From Gimesia maris (GTDB taxonomy: Bacteria; Planctomycetota; Planctomycetia; Planctomycetales; Planctomycetaceae): a stretch of 64,000 nucleotides of DNA. The stretch lies in NCBI RefSeq assembly GCF_008298035.1, contig NZ_CP042910.1:2495001-2559000 (forward strand), written 5' to 3'. The notes beneath the pieces are model-generated. The model had not been told where the DNA came from. It saw nothing but the letters and a program-made list of their open reading frames with translations, and ran no database searches. Each line of letters begins with the position of its first letter. Within the stretch, counting starts at the first letter, position 1. Shown here piece by piece: positions 1 to 14,700 of this stretch. The position numbers and the translations under genes were made by a program.

Positions 1-2750
1 TGTGCTTAACGTGAGTGGTCTGACGCTGGTGAGTGGTGATGCGAGCGGCATTTCCGTGAACGGGAATGCTCTGGAGATCGACCCGTATGCCTACTCCGCG
101 TTGAACGTGGGGCAAAGCGAAGTGATCAGTTACAGCTATAACGTGATCGACGGCAATGGTGGTACGGTCTCTCAGACGGCGACGATTACGATTAGTGGGG
201 TCAATAACGCTCCGGTCGCTGTGGCGGATGCATTTACCACATCAGAAGGGGTTACGCTGACCAGCGATAATGTGCTGTCTGCTAACCCGACGACCGCGGA
301 CAGTGACGCGGAAGGTCAGACACTGACGGTGAGTGCGGTTGCAGGTGGCACCGTGGGTGCTCAGTTTACACTTGCTTCAGGCGCGTTATTGACTCTGAAT
401 TCTGATGGTACATTCAGCTATGACCCGAATGGTCAGTTTGAGTATCTTTCGCTGGGTGAGGCAGCGACGGACAGTTTTACCTATACGATATCCGATACTG
501 AAACGGCTACGGATACAGCGACGGTGACTGTCACAATCACGGGAGTGAATGCGGCTCCGACAGTGAGTGCCTCCGTGAGTTCTGGTGTCACGGATGCTGA
601 TGGTGCTTACAGTCTGAATCTATTGACAGGTGCCAGCGATGTGGATGTCAGTGATGTGCTCAACGTGAGTGGTCTGACGCTGGTGAGTGGTGATGCGAGC
701 GGCATTACCGTGAACGGGAATGCTCTGGAGATCGACCCGTATGCCTACTCCGCGTTGAACATGGGGCAAAGCGAAGTGATCAGTTACAGCTATAACGTGA
801 TCGACGGCAATGGTGGTACGGTCTCTCAGACGGCGACGATTACGATTAGTGGGGTCAATAACGCTCCGGTCGCTGTGGCGGATGCATTTACTACATCAGA
901 AGGGGTTACGCTGACCAGCGATAATGTGCTGTCTGCTAATCCGACGACCGCGGACAGTGACGCGGAAGGTCAGACACTGACGGTGAGTGCGGTTGCAGGT
1001 GGCACCGTGGGTGCTCAGTTTACACTTGCTTCAGGTGCGCTATTGACTCTGAATTCTGATGGTACATTCAGCTACGACCCGAATGGTCAGTTTGAGTATC
1101 TTTCGCTGGGTGAGGCAGCGACGGACAGTTTTACCTATACGATATCCGATACTGAAACGGCTACGGATACAGCGACGGTGACTGTCACAATCACGGGAGT
1201 GAATGCGGCTCCGACATTGGGGGCGGCAATCGGTTCAACAGTAAACGAAAATGATATCGCTTTTAATCTGAATCTATTAGCAGGTGCCAGCGATGTGGAT
1301 GTCAATGATGTGCTCAACGTGAGTGGTCTGACGCTGATCAGTGGTGATGCTGCCGGTATCACGGTAAACGGTAATACGCTGGATGTCGATCCTGATGCTT
1401 ACGCTGGCCTGTATACCGGCGAAACCGAAGTGGTCAGTTACAGCTACATTGTGACTGACAGCAATGGTGGCACAGTATCTCAAACCGCGACCATAACGAT
1501 TGCAGGAGTGGATGACGTGCCGACGGTAAGTGCGGCATTGAGTTCCACGGTCACTGAAAATGATGGTACTTACAGTCTGGATCTGTTAGCGGGTGCCGAA
1601 GATACTGATGCAAATGATACTCTTAACGTGAGTAGTCTGACACTGTTGAGTGGTAATGCTGCAGGAATAACTGTTAACGGTAACACTCTGGATATCGATC
1701 CTGGTGTCTATAACAGCCTGGCTGAAGGCGAAAGTGAAGTCGTCAGTTACAGCTATAGTGTAACAGATGCTAATGGAAATACCGTAGTACAGACGGCGAC
1801 GATTTCGATTGCCGGTGTGAATGATACACCAACAGTCGGGGCAGCATTGAGCTCGACAGTTACTGAGGAAGCGGGGGCTTACAGTCTGAATCTGTTATCG
1901 GATGCCGTGGATGCTGATACGAATGATTCTCTCAATGTCAGTGGTTTGACTCTGGTAAGTGGTGATGCTGCCGGTATTACAGTGAATGGTAATACGCTCG
2001 AAATCGATCCTGGTGCTTACACCAGTCTGGCTGAAGAGGAAAGTGAAGTCATCAGTTACAGCTACAATGTGATTGACGGCAATGGTGGTACTGTGGCACA
2101 GACCGCGACCATTACGATTACCGGGCTGAATAATACGCCCACAGTGAGTGCAGAGTTGAGCTCATCGGTCACCGAAGATGATGGTGTCTTCAGTCTGGAT
2201 CTGTTATCAGGCGCCAGCGATATTGACCTCAGCGATAGTCTCAATATTAGTGGTTTGGTTCTCGTCAGCGGCGATGCTACCGGTGTTACGGTGAATGGAA
2301 ATATGCTGGATATCAATCCGATAATCTATACCAGTCTGAATACAGGTGAATCAGCAGTGATCAGTTACAGTTATGACATTGTGGATGGTAACGGTGGAAC
2401 GGTCGCTCAGACGGCAACGATTACAATTACTGGCATGAATGATAACCCGACAGTAAGTGCTGCCTTATCTTCAACAGTAACTGAAGATGATGGTTCTTTC
2501 AGTCTGGATCTGTTAGCGGGCGCCAGTGATGCCGATGCGAATGCGACGCTTAACGTCAGTGGTCTGACGCTGGTTAGTGGTGATGCTGCCGGTATTACTG
2601 TGAATGGAAATACGCTGGAGATTGATCCCAACGCTTACAACAACCTGGTTCAGGGAGCAACAGAAGTCGTTACCTACAGTTACAATATTATTGATGGGGA
2701 CGGCGGATCCACAGCGCAAGCTGCGACCATCACAATCACGGGAGTTCAGG
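1..2750 (+). repeat. Cadherin-like tandem repeats with a recent 654-bp duplication
   Basis: The N-terminal part of the giant protein consists of modules that repeat the pattern LNVSGLTLVSGDAxGITVNG followed by a VxSYSYNVxDGNGGTVxQTATITI strand. Bases 1 to about 560 and 655 to about 1215 are nearly identical at the DNA level, with only scattered third-position changes and an exact 654-bp offset. That marks a recent in-frame duplication of two modules. Later modules (from about 1220) have diverged. The family is typical of bacterial VCBS/cadherin-like adhesin stalks. Confidence 0.85.
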
Positions 2751-5700
2751 ACCCGGGAATCCATGTGATTGATGAAACGGGGGAATTGACGAACGGTTCT
2801 GCGAATCTCAATTTCGGCCGAATCTATTTTAATGAATCGGCAACACGCACAATTACCATCAGCAATTCCGGAATTGATCCGTTAGATCTGAGTGGAGGGA
2901 TCAGTATTCTGGGTGGGAATGGATTCACACTGGTTTCGCAACCAGCTGTCAGCAGTCTGGATCCAGGGGAATCGACTACGTTTGAAATTCAGTTTGATGC
3001 GGGGGCAACCCAGGGTACCTTCGCAGATACAGTAACCATTTTAAGTAACGACCCGAATCAAGGTACGTTTACTTTTGATATTTCAGCGACAGTGATTTAT
3101 GTGAATATTATTGATAATGGAGATGCTGGTTACAGCACGACGGGCACTTGGGGGTATATCACAGCGACATGGGATTATGGAGGTGACCGAAACTATATTA
3201 TTCATACTTCATCTCCCGGTACAGGAGCGAATACAGCAACGTGGAGTTTCAGTGGACTGGCTGCAGGGTATTACCGACTTTCCGGGAACTTGCCAACCGG
3301 TTCTCTTTACACTCCTCATGCGGAGTATACCATTTCTGGTGTGGTAGGAGGCGACGATTTTCTTGTTATAGATCAATCAGATACCGAGATTAATGGTTAT
3401 TACGAAGACTATCATTGGGGAGAGACCAACCTTTATGGCGGTCATTATTTTCAGGATTTCGGCTATTATAAAGTAGAAGAGGGGGGCACACTTTCAGTCA
3501 CCCTGACTGATAATAATGTTCAAGGAAATGTGATCGCACATGCTGGATATGTTTTAGCAGACGCAATGCGGCTGGAAGCACTGGTCGATGTGCCTGCCAC
3601 GATTGAAGTCTTCGAAGGTTCCCAGGTTATTGTTGATGATACAGTCAGTAAGGATATGGATGCGGTTTTCTTTGGGGAATCAACTACCAAAACCTTTACC
3701 ATTTTGAATTCAGGAGCCAGTACACTGGACTTGAGCAATGGAGTGACGCTGACTGGAACCAGTGGATTCAGCATCGCGTCACAACCGGCGGTGACCTCTC
3801 TGGCGGCTGGTGAATCCACCACTTTTGTGGTGCAGTTTGACGCTGATTTCGAATTTGATTTTGAGGTAGGAAGTCCCTGGGCAGAATTCACGGAGACTGT
3901 AACAATCCCCAACAGTATCCAGCCGGAAGAGCCCTTTACTTTTGATATCACTGCCACTATTTCGTCTGAAAAAATCATTGATGATGGCGATCCCGGTTTC
4001 AGTACAACGGGAACCTGGACTTATGGAACGAACTCTGATTATTTTGAGGATGATATACTCTCTGTGTCCAGTGGTGGGACAGGACTCAATACGGCGACCT
4101 GGGAATTTACAGACCTGAATGAAGGAACCTACCGCGTTTCAGGAACCTGGTTCACGTACTGGAACCGTGCGTCCAATGCAAAATATACGATTTCAGGCAT
4201 AGTGGGGGGCGATGTAGAAGTAACGGTTGACCAGCATTGGATTGTTAATTTTATAAAAGACGAAGGAACGCAGTGGCAAGACTTTGGGTACTTTGAGGTG
4301 GAGTCTGGTGGAACATTAAGTATCACACTGACTGACGAGGATGCTAATGGTGTGATTGGTGCAGATGCATTTCGAATCGGACGCGTGCCTGCCGTTATTC
4401 CAGAGATCGGAGTCTATGATAGTGATACGGAACTTGAGAATGGAGCGAGTACGGTCGACTTTGGAACTGTTCATCTGGGAGAAACAGTTACCAGGACGAT
4501 TACGATTAATAATACCGGGACGAATACACTCGATTTGAGTAACGGGATCAGCGTTGCAGGCGGCTCCGGGTTTGTTATTACTTCACAACCGGTCAGCGCT
4601 CTGTTTGCGGGTCAATCTACCACGTTTGAAATCGCGTTCACAGCAGGTACTGAAGCAGATGACCTGAGTGATACTGTGACGATTTTGAGTAATGATTACT
4701 TTGAAGAACTCTTCACATTTGATCTGACTGCAACTGCGAATTATCTGAAAATTATTGACAACGAAGATGCCGGATACAGTACTACTGGCAGCTGGCTGGA
4801 AAGTACACATGCTTCGAACTATCTGGGAAGTTCTGATTATCTGAATGGTGGCGGAACCGGTCTGAATACGGCAACCTGGCAGTTTGATAATCCAGTTGCA
4901 GGGACTTATCGGATCTCCAGTAACTGGTTCACTTATGGTGACCGGGCTACAAATATAGAGATTACGATAGATGGTGTTTCCGGGGGACCTGTCACTCAGT
5001 ATATCAACCAGAGAACCCTGACTGCCAATCTCGCGGAAAATGGAGTTAACTGGGAAGATTTCGGTTATTTTGATGTAGATGGCAGTGGGCCGATTACCGT
5101 TACAATATCGGATAACCTGGCGAATGGGAAAGTTATCGCGGATGCGGTTCGAGTAGAACTGATCAATACGACACCGACACTGGATACAATTTCGGATCCG
5201 ACAGCGATTGACGAAGATGCGGGTGAACAGACTGTCAACCTGACGGGAATCTCCGCGGGGGGCGGTGAATTACAGACGTTGACTGTAACAGCGGTCAGTA
5301 GTAATCCGTCGCTGATCGCAGATCCGACTGTTGTCTACACCTCGGGGCAAAGCACAGGTACATTGACCTATACCCCGCTTGAGAACCAGAGTGGAACTGC
5401 GGTGGTTACTGTGACCGTTACTGACGAAGACGGCGGCCAGACCGTGCAGACCTTTACGGTGAGTGTAAACGGGGTCAATGATGATCCGACCCTGGATGTG
5501 ATTTCCGATCCGGCAGTCATTGCTATCAACGCAACCGGGCAGACTGTCAATCTAAGTGGAATTACAGCCGGTGGTGGAGAGACGCAGGCTTTGACCGTCA
5601 CAGCGAGCAGCAGTAACACGTCAGTGATTCCTGATCCTGTAGTGAATTATACTTCGGCAGATTCGACCGGAACCCTGACCTATTCTCCGGTGACCGACGC

Positions 5701-8700
5701 CTATGGTTCTGCAGTGATCACAGTTACGGTGAGTGATGGGCAGGGTGGAGAAACGACTAAAACCTTTACTGTAGTGGTCAATGGTGTGAATGTAGATCTG
5801 CAACTCGATCCGATCTCCGATCCGACAGTGATTGACGAAGATGCCGGAGAGCAGACGGTTTCACTGACCGGAATCACTGCCGGTGCAGGAAAACAAGTGG
5901 TGAGTCTGATTGCGATCAGCGATAACCCGAGTCTGATCAGTGACCCGAGCGTAACGTATACTCCAGGCGACGCAACTGGATCTCTGAGCTATACTCCGAC
6001 TGGTAATGCGAGCGGATCGGCTCAGATTACGGTGATCATTACTGATGAAGATGGCGTAACGTATTCGGACATATTTACGGTAGGCGTGAATGCTGTTAAT
6101 GATTTACCAACACTCGATGCAATTACTGATCCGACGGCGATCAACGGAGATGCCAGCGAACAGATGGTTAACCTGACGGGAATTTCCGCGGGTGGCGGCG
6201 AGTCACAAACATTGACAGTGACAGCAGTGAGCAGCAATCCATCTCTGATTGCTGATCCAACGGTATCTTACACCTCGGGTGAGAGTACAGGAACTCTGGT
6301 ATATGCACCACTGGCAAATCAGTCAGGCACAGCTGTGATCACAGTTACGGTGACTGATGAAGCAGGCGGGCAGACAGTGCAGAATTTCAGCATCAGTGTG
6401 GTTGCAGTACCAACAATTGTCATTTCCGACGCCAGCGTCTCTGAAGACGGTAGCTTTATGGAGTTTCTGGTGACGCTGGATCAGTCTGCTGGCGGTCCTG
6501 TTTCGGTTGACTTTGCGACATCAGACGGGACTGCGACAGTCGCAGGCAACGATTATATCGCAGAGACAGGCACACTTGATTTTGCAGGAAATGCCGGCGA
6601 AACGAAGTCCATCGTTGTCACAATCAATGATGACTACCATGATGTGACAGATGAAGAATTTTATGTCAATTTGAGTAATGTGCAAACGTCCGGGGCATAC
6701 GTCATCCTGGCAGATGCGCAAGGCAAAGGTACGATCGTGGATGACGATCGTGTCGTCATGATTCTGGACAATGGTGATTTGTTCGATCAGACTACTTTTA
6801 CCGGTTTTCGTCTTGAGAACAATGGAATTCTGAATGCCAGTGCCGTCGGAAATCAGATTGGATATGGACCGTCATTACTTAATTACGGATATCAGAATGA
6901 TCTGGATATCGTCCATGTCGGGACAGGTTTAACTGCTTATTGGGAATTCTCGGGACTTGATGCCGGGGAATATCGAATTTCGGTTACCTGGCCTGATAAT
7001 GCTCCAATCAGTGGTTTAGAAATTCCGACAACTGCTACGTATTATGTCCTGGATGATTATATTCAAGTGGATGCTCCTGTGGTGCTCAATCAGCGTGAAA
7101 CTCCTTCTTCCTTTTACGATGATGGTGCGCTCTGGGAAGATTTAGGAATCTATTCCCTCTCCAGCGGCTCACTCACTGTAATGTTACCTCCTACAATCAA
7201 TTCCCGGAATCTCGTCGATGCGGTCCGAATTGAACGCATCAGTTCGGGCGCCGACATTGATGTTAGAGATATCACAGATGAAGTTGTAGGAGAAACGCCG
7301 TATACACTGGTGGTCGATGAAAATCAGGCTGGCGTTGATTTTGGCACTACCGAATTGCTTACAGAAGTTACACGCAGTTTCCAGATTGCTAATCAGGGAA
7401 CTGATCCACTCAATATCAGTAATATCACCATTTCTCCTGAATTTTCGACGGATCTGGTTACCCAGACAGTGGCTGCAGGTGAGACGATAGAATTCACTGT
7501 TACGATGAATGCGGCCACGTTTGGGGACCGGGACGGCTTGCTGACTTTCGATACGAATGACAGTAATGAAACAAATTATGAAATCCGATTACATGGCAAT
7601 GTGTCTAATGTTGTTGTTATTGACAATGGTGATTCCGACTTTTCGGTAACCGAAGGTTTTGTGGTTTTTGATACTAATTATTGGCAGGGTAGTGCCGGTT
7701 TTGGAGGTGATATCAGCGCTGCAATCCCTAACCAGCCAGGTAATACGCCGCAACCTGGCGCTGAAACTGCGACCTGGACCTTTTCAGGACTGACTGATGG
7801 TGACTATCGAGTATCGACAACCTGGTCCACAGGTTATACCAGAGTCGATGATGCGCCTTTTACATTGGATGGGGGAGCAGACACGTTTTCCATTGATGTT
7901 AACCAGCAGATCGCTCCCGCTGGATTTACTGACCTGGGGAAGAACTGGTTAGATTTGAATTCCCTGTTTACTGTTACGGGAGGAGTTCTCACTGTTACAC
8001 TGACCAATGATGCCAACAGTTACTGGAGAGACAATTGGGGTCCGGGTTACGGGGTGATTGCAGATGCGATTCGGATTGAATACCTGCCTGAAACCGAACT
8101 GGAAATCTCGGTAGTCAACGCCGATGGTTCGGAAGAAGTTCTGCAGGATGATGCCGGCATCGTAGATTTTGGTGCTACTCTGCCCGATGTTCCAGTTGTC
8201 AAAGATTTTGTAATCAGAAATCTTTCGACGCAAGCCGTTGATCTTGCAGGCCTGATCAATCTGCCTCCTCAGTTTACGATCGTGCCTGGTTCTGAAATTG
8301 GTTTGTCTGGTGGTTCCACAGTGCTGGCAGGCGGGGATTCCGTAACCTTTTCTGTGCAGTTCAACCCGGAGGGAAGTCTGGGAGAGTTTACAGGTCAACT
8401 CTTTGTAACGTCAGGGGATCCTGATAACAGCCCTTATAACATTACACTCAAAGCTGAGTCCGGTCCGTTAACTGTGAACTACGATGACCCGGAATTCATA
8501 GAACGGGGCAGATGGTTGCATGACTCCGTTCATGATCTACCTTATCTGTATTCAAGTACGCAGAGTCAGGGAATCGGGGATGGCACTAAAACGGTTACCT
8601 GGGAGTTTGATGTGACTCCCGGAACGTATCAGATTGCTGCTAACTGGGTAGGGAATCCCAATATTGCGCCTTACAACAGCGGTGTTGCTCCCGACGCTCA

Positions 8701-11700
8701 TTATACAGTTTATGATGATACGACCCCATTAACTGACTTCCATTTGGATCAGGTCAATGGAGCCCGTGGCGCCAATGACTTCTATGATGATCTGCAAGGC
8801 TGGGACTTTCTCGGTACACCTGTTGAAATTACCGGGAATAAATTGCGTGTTGTCCTTGCCGATGATGGACATGGTTTGAGTCTGGCTGACTCTCTGCGAA
8901 TCTATCAGGTTGATGCAGACTTTGAATACCGCAAACGTCCTGTTATTGCCGGCAGCACTTCGGTAAATGAAGGGTCTGCTTATACTCTGGATTTACCTGT
9001 TGTCGATGCTGACGGGGCTGCTTTTACCGAATGGACCATCCACTGGGGAGATGGAGACGTAGAAACAATTTCAGGAGCCCCGGCTTCCGTGTCACATGTT
9101 TTCTCAGACGGTGATCAGACTGTGATGATTTCTGCCACTGGTACTTCTGCCAATGGAGCTATCGCAGCAACACCCAGGTTAGTGACTGTGCAAAATGTAG
9201 CACCAGCATTGACGATCAGTGGAAATGACTATTTTGTCGAAGGTTTCAGTTACACGCTCAATTTGTCAGAATCAGATCCGGGCGATGACACCATCGTAGA
9301 ATGGACCATTGATTGGGGTGATGGCAGTGTGGAAACCATCGTTGGTAATCCGACATCGGCGGTTCACGTCTTCAACAATATGGCGGCGAGTCATACTGTT
9401 TCCGCAACAGCGACTGATGAAGACGGTACTTATAATTCCAACTCGATCGTCATCACTGCACTCAACGAAGATCCCGTGCTGACGATTTCAGGTTCAGCGA
9501 CAACCAATGAGGGAAGTCTGTATTCATTGGACCTGTCGGCCGTCGATACTGACACCGGAACCATTTCCAACTGGTCGATCAATTGGGGTGATGGAATTGT
9601 GGAAACCATCTTCGGAAATCCCACAACGGTCACTCACCTCTATACTGATGGTGCAGCCAGCCGAACGATTTCTGCTACCGCCACTGATGAATATGGAACT
9701 TATGACGCGAATTCGATTGTCGTAAATGTATTAAATGTGGCACCGACTCTGATTATCAGCGGGTCCGCGACCGTAGATGAAGGGGCGACTTACACACTCT
9801 CGCTTTCCGAATCTGATCCTGGAATCGATACAATCACACAGTGGTCCGTCGACTGGGGTGATGGCAATGTGGAAACGATCACTGGTAATCCTTCTTCAGC
9901 GACGCATGTCTACCTGGATGATTCACCGAGCTATACCATTTCTGCCACAGCGACTGATGAAGATGGTATGTTTAATTCGAATTCCATCGTTATCTCTGTA
10001 CTCAACGTAGATCCCGTGCTGACGATTAGTGGTAATGCGACCGTTGACGAAGCCGCGATCTATACACTCAGTCTGGCCTCATCAGATTCCGGGACCGATA
10101 CAATTACGGAATGGTCGATCGACTGGGGTGATGGCAATGTAGAAACGATTGCAGGGAACCCTTCAGCAGCAACGCATGTCTTTGCCGATGGCACGGACAG
10201 CTTTAACATCAGCGCTACGGCTACGAATGAAGATGGTACGTTCAATTCGAATTCGATCGTCGTATCCGTGCTGAACGTCGCGCCGACACTGACCATCAGT
10301 GGAAACGCGACTGTGGATGAAGGCACCACCTATACGCTCAACCTGTCTGCTTCCGATCCCGGTCCCGATACGATTACGGAATGGTCGATCGACTGGGGTG
10401 ACGGCAATGTCGAAACGATTGTCGGTAATCCTGCAACGGCAACACATGTTTTTGCCGATGGTGCAGACAGTTTTACCGTCTCTGCGACTGCGACCGATGA
10501 GGATGGCACGTTTAATTCGAATTCGATTGTAGTTTCCGTATTGAATGTCGCACCGACACTGACCATCAGTGGAAACGCGACTGTAAATGAAGGCGCCACC
10601 TACACGTTAAACCTGTCTGCTTCCGATCCGGGTACTGAGACAATTACGGAATGGTCCATTGACTGGGGTGACGGTAATGTGGAAACGATTGTCGGGAATC
10701 CTGCAACGGCCACACATGTTTTTGCCGATGGTGCAGACAGTTTTACCGTCTCAGCGACTGCAACCGATGAGGATGGCACGTTTGATTCGAATTCGATTGT
10801 GGTATCCGTTTTGAATGTCGCACCGACACTGACCATCAGTGGGCCCGCGACTGTGGATGAAGGCGCCACCTACACGTTAAACCTGTCTGCTTCCGATCCG
10901 GGGACCGATACGATTACGGAATGGTCGATTGACTGGGGTGACGGCAATGTAGAAACCGTAGCCGGTAATCCATCGTCTGTCACACATGTTTTTGCTGATG
11001 GTGCAGACAGTCATACTGTTTCTGCGACTGCGACTGATGAAGATGGCACGTTCAATTCGAACTCGATCGTGGTTTCCGTTCTGGACGTTGCACCGACACT
11101 GACCATCAGTGGAAACGCAACCGTCGATGAGGGAGTTACCTATACGTTGAACCTGTCCGCTTCTGATCCAGGGGCCGACACGATCACGGAATGGTCGATT
11201 GACTGGGGTGACGGTAATGTGGAAACGATTGTCGGGGATCCTGCAACGGCCACGCATGTTTTTGCTGATGGTGCAGACAGTTATACCGTTTCCGCCACTG
11301 CTACCGATGAAGATGGCACATTTAATTCGAATTCGATTGTGGTTTCCGTATTGAATGTCGCACCGACGCTGACCATCAGTGGACCCGCGACTGTAGATGA
11401 AGGCGCAACGTACACGTTAAACCTGTCTGCTTCCGATCCGGGTACTGAGACAATCACGGAATGGTCGATCGACTGGGGTGACGGTAATGTGGAAACGATT
11501 GTCGGGAATCCTGCAACGGCAACACATGTTTTTGCCGATGGTGCAGACAGTCACACCGTCTCTGCGACTGCGACCGATGAGGATGGCACGTTTAATTCGA
11601 ATTTGATTGTGGTTTCCGTATTGAACGTTGCACCGACACTGACCATCAGTGGAGACGCGACCATTAATGAGGGAGCTACATATACGCTGGCACTCAGTGA

Positions 11701-14700
11701 ATCTGATCCTGGAATTGAGACAATCACGGAATGGTTGATTGACTGGGGTGATGGTAATGTGGAAACCATCGTGGGTAATCCATCGTCTGCCACTCATGTT
11801 TTTGCCGATGGTGCAGACAGTTTTACCGTCTCAGCGACTGCGACCGATGAGGATGGCACGTTTAATTCGAATTCGATTGTGGTATCCGTATTGAACGTCA
11901 CACCGACACTGACCATCAGTGGAAACGCAACCGTCGATGAGGGAGCCACCTATACGTTGAACCTGTCCGCTTCTGATCCAGGGGCCGACACGATCACGGG
12001 ATGGTCCATCGACTGGGGTGACGGTAATGTAGAAACGATTGTCGGGAATCCGTCTACCGCCACACATATTTTTGCCGATGGTGCAGACAGTTTTACCGTC
12101 TCTGCGACTGCGACTGATGAAGATGGCACGTTCAATTCGAATTCGATTGTGGTTTCCGTGTTGAATGTTGCACCGACACTGACCATCAGTGGAGATGCGA
12201 CCGTCGATGAGGGAGCCACCTACACGTTGAACCTGTCTGCTTCCGATCCGGGGACCGATACGATTACGGAATGGTCGATCAACTGGGGCGACGGTAATGT
12301 TGAGACGGTGTCCGGTAGTCCTTCGACTGTTACGCATGATTATGCAAATGGTCTTTCCAGCTATACGATTTCTGCGACGGCCACGGATGAGGATGGAACT
12401 TACAACTCTAATTCGATCGTAGTGACTTTTATTGAGTCAACTCTGCAGACGCTGGTTGAGGGGACTGATTTTGTTGTCACGCGCAGTATCGAATTTGAGG
12501 TACCTGAAAATCCATCAGCAGTGCAGCTTACATTTACCGGGCTTCAATTTGATACAACTGATACGGATGATATGAACGATGCTTTCGAGCTGGCGCTGGT
12601 CGATGCGAATGGTCAATCGCTGGTTGCCATGATCGATCAGGATCATGATGCGTTCTTTAACAGTACTGAGGGTGAGTCGTTCCAGAATGGGTTGGGCGTC
12701 GAATATAACGCTTCCACAGGGACCGTGACAGTTGATATCTCACACCTGGCGGCCGGTACGACAGCGACTCTGATTGCCCGACTGGTAAATAATGATGACG
12801 ATACGACCACAGAAGTCACAATCGATACACAACTTGCTTTTGTAGAATCACCATTCACGAGTCCGTCTGCTTCCGTTCCCGCTGGATATCAGGGCGAGAC
12901 TGACAACGTGGATGATAGTGATTTAACCGATGTGACCAGCATCATGCAGGTAGATTACACTACCACTTCTTTTAACGATGCAGACAATCAGTTGTTAACG
13001 GGAATCACTTTGACACATGCCGGATCTTATGACATTTATGGACCGGTTCTGGTTGGCATTCGAAATATCACTTCACCTGCAGTGTCTATGGGAAATGTAG
13101 ATGGATATACGGCAGAGGGGATGCCCTATTATGATATCACTCATCTGTTAAACGACGGAACGTTTTCGCCTGGCGATTCCATATCCGGTCTGAGCCTGAC
13201 ATTCCTCAATCCACAGGAGGCGCAGTTTGATTATGATCTGGTCGTTCTGGGGCATTTGAATGTTGCTCCGAATATTACCAGTAATCCAGAGCTGGAAGTC
13301 GTAGCAGGTCAGACCTATCAGTATGATGTTGACGCCACGGATCATGAAAATGGGACTTTAACCTACGAATTGGTTTATGGGCCAGATGGGATGACCATTG
13401 ATTCCCAGACCGGCGTGATCAGCTGGGGAACGACCACAAACGAAGTGGGAACCCACTCCATCGCTGTGAAAGCCGTTGATCCTCACGGTCTGTCGGATAC
13501 GCAGACATTTACGCTTGAGGTAACGGAAAATATTCCCAACCGACCACCCCAGTTCACGTCCTCTCCGGTCATTGACGCTTATGTAAATACAGAATATCTC
13601 TATACCTCCAGCGCTACTGATCCCGATGGCGATTCCCTGTCATATGTTCTGGTCAGCGGCCCTGATGGGATGATCAACAGTCAGACAACATCGCTTGATC
13701 CGATAACCTGGCTTTCTCTGGAGAACAGACGCGTATCAATAACGAATGTGCCTGCTGTCGTCAGTCTCGAGTTGGATCTGGCATCTGGGATATTGTCGGG
13801 AGAACTCTACTATAGCGACGAGTTCACAGTCGCATCATTTGAGGTAGATTATGATGGGGACGGAGAGGGAGATGTTGTCGTCTCAGCAACTTTAGAGGAC
13901 ACAACATTCAGTATTCAACTCGATAGTGCAGAATTGGCGCTGGTGGATACGATTAAAGTGCGAGCCATTGATGCCTTTTACTCAGCCGAACCATTACCGT
14001 GGACTGACGTAGATGTGACGGGAGTGACATTTACTCCCACCCCGGGATTCTCAGAACTGGAATTCTCCAGCACGACCAGAACGATTTCTGGTACCGTTGA
14101 CAGCAGCCTGAATTTATACCAGCCTTTCATTGAGCTGGATTACGATTTTGATGGCGTTTTTGAAACAGTGATTCCCGTCAACCTGGTAGATGGAACGTTC
14201 AGTTATACCCTCGATGCGGATTTACTGGATGCCAGCGGTAATGTAACTATTCGCGTTTCCAGTTTCGATAACAGCCAGGGAGGCTTCAGCTGGACGCCGA
14301 CTGCGGATGATGTAGGGAAAATCTTCCAGGTGACCCTGCTGGCAGACGATTCGAACGGCGGTCTCTCGCAACAGATGTATGAGATCTATGTCCATCCTCA
14401 GGAGGGCAATCATGATCCGGTGATTACCAGTGAGCCTGAAGAGACGTTTGAGGTGCCAAACCAGTCAACCAATCCCGCCTCTGGGGACGTTGACCCCACT
14501 GAAATCAATATTGCAGTGGCTCCGGGTGCGACTGATACACAAACAATTTCGATTACTTTACCACCAGTAACGACAGGTTTTTCAACTGATATTGTGGTAG
14601 TCGTTGACGTCTCTCCTTCCATGGGAGAGGAACTCGAGTGGCTGAAAACCATGATTCCTGACCTGAATAATGCTTTGATCGATGCCGGTATTACGGACAA

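Noticed and set aside
10060-12337. Several minus-strand open frames across the PKD array
   Set aside because: They repeat with the array, have arginine/serine-rich composition typical of antisense frames, and no ribosome sites; they are shadows of the plus-strand repeats.
8945-12430. Regularly spaced repeats that might suggest a CRISPR array
   Set aside because: The period is 270 bp, the whole unit is conserved and coding, and there are no short repeats with unique spacers.
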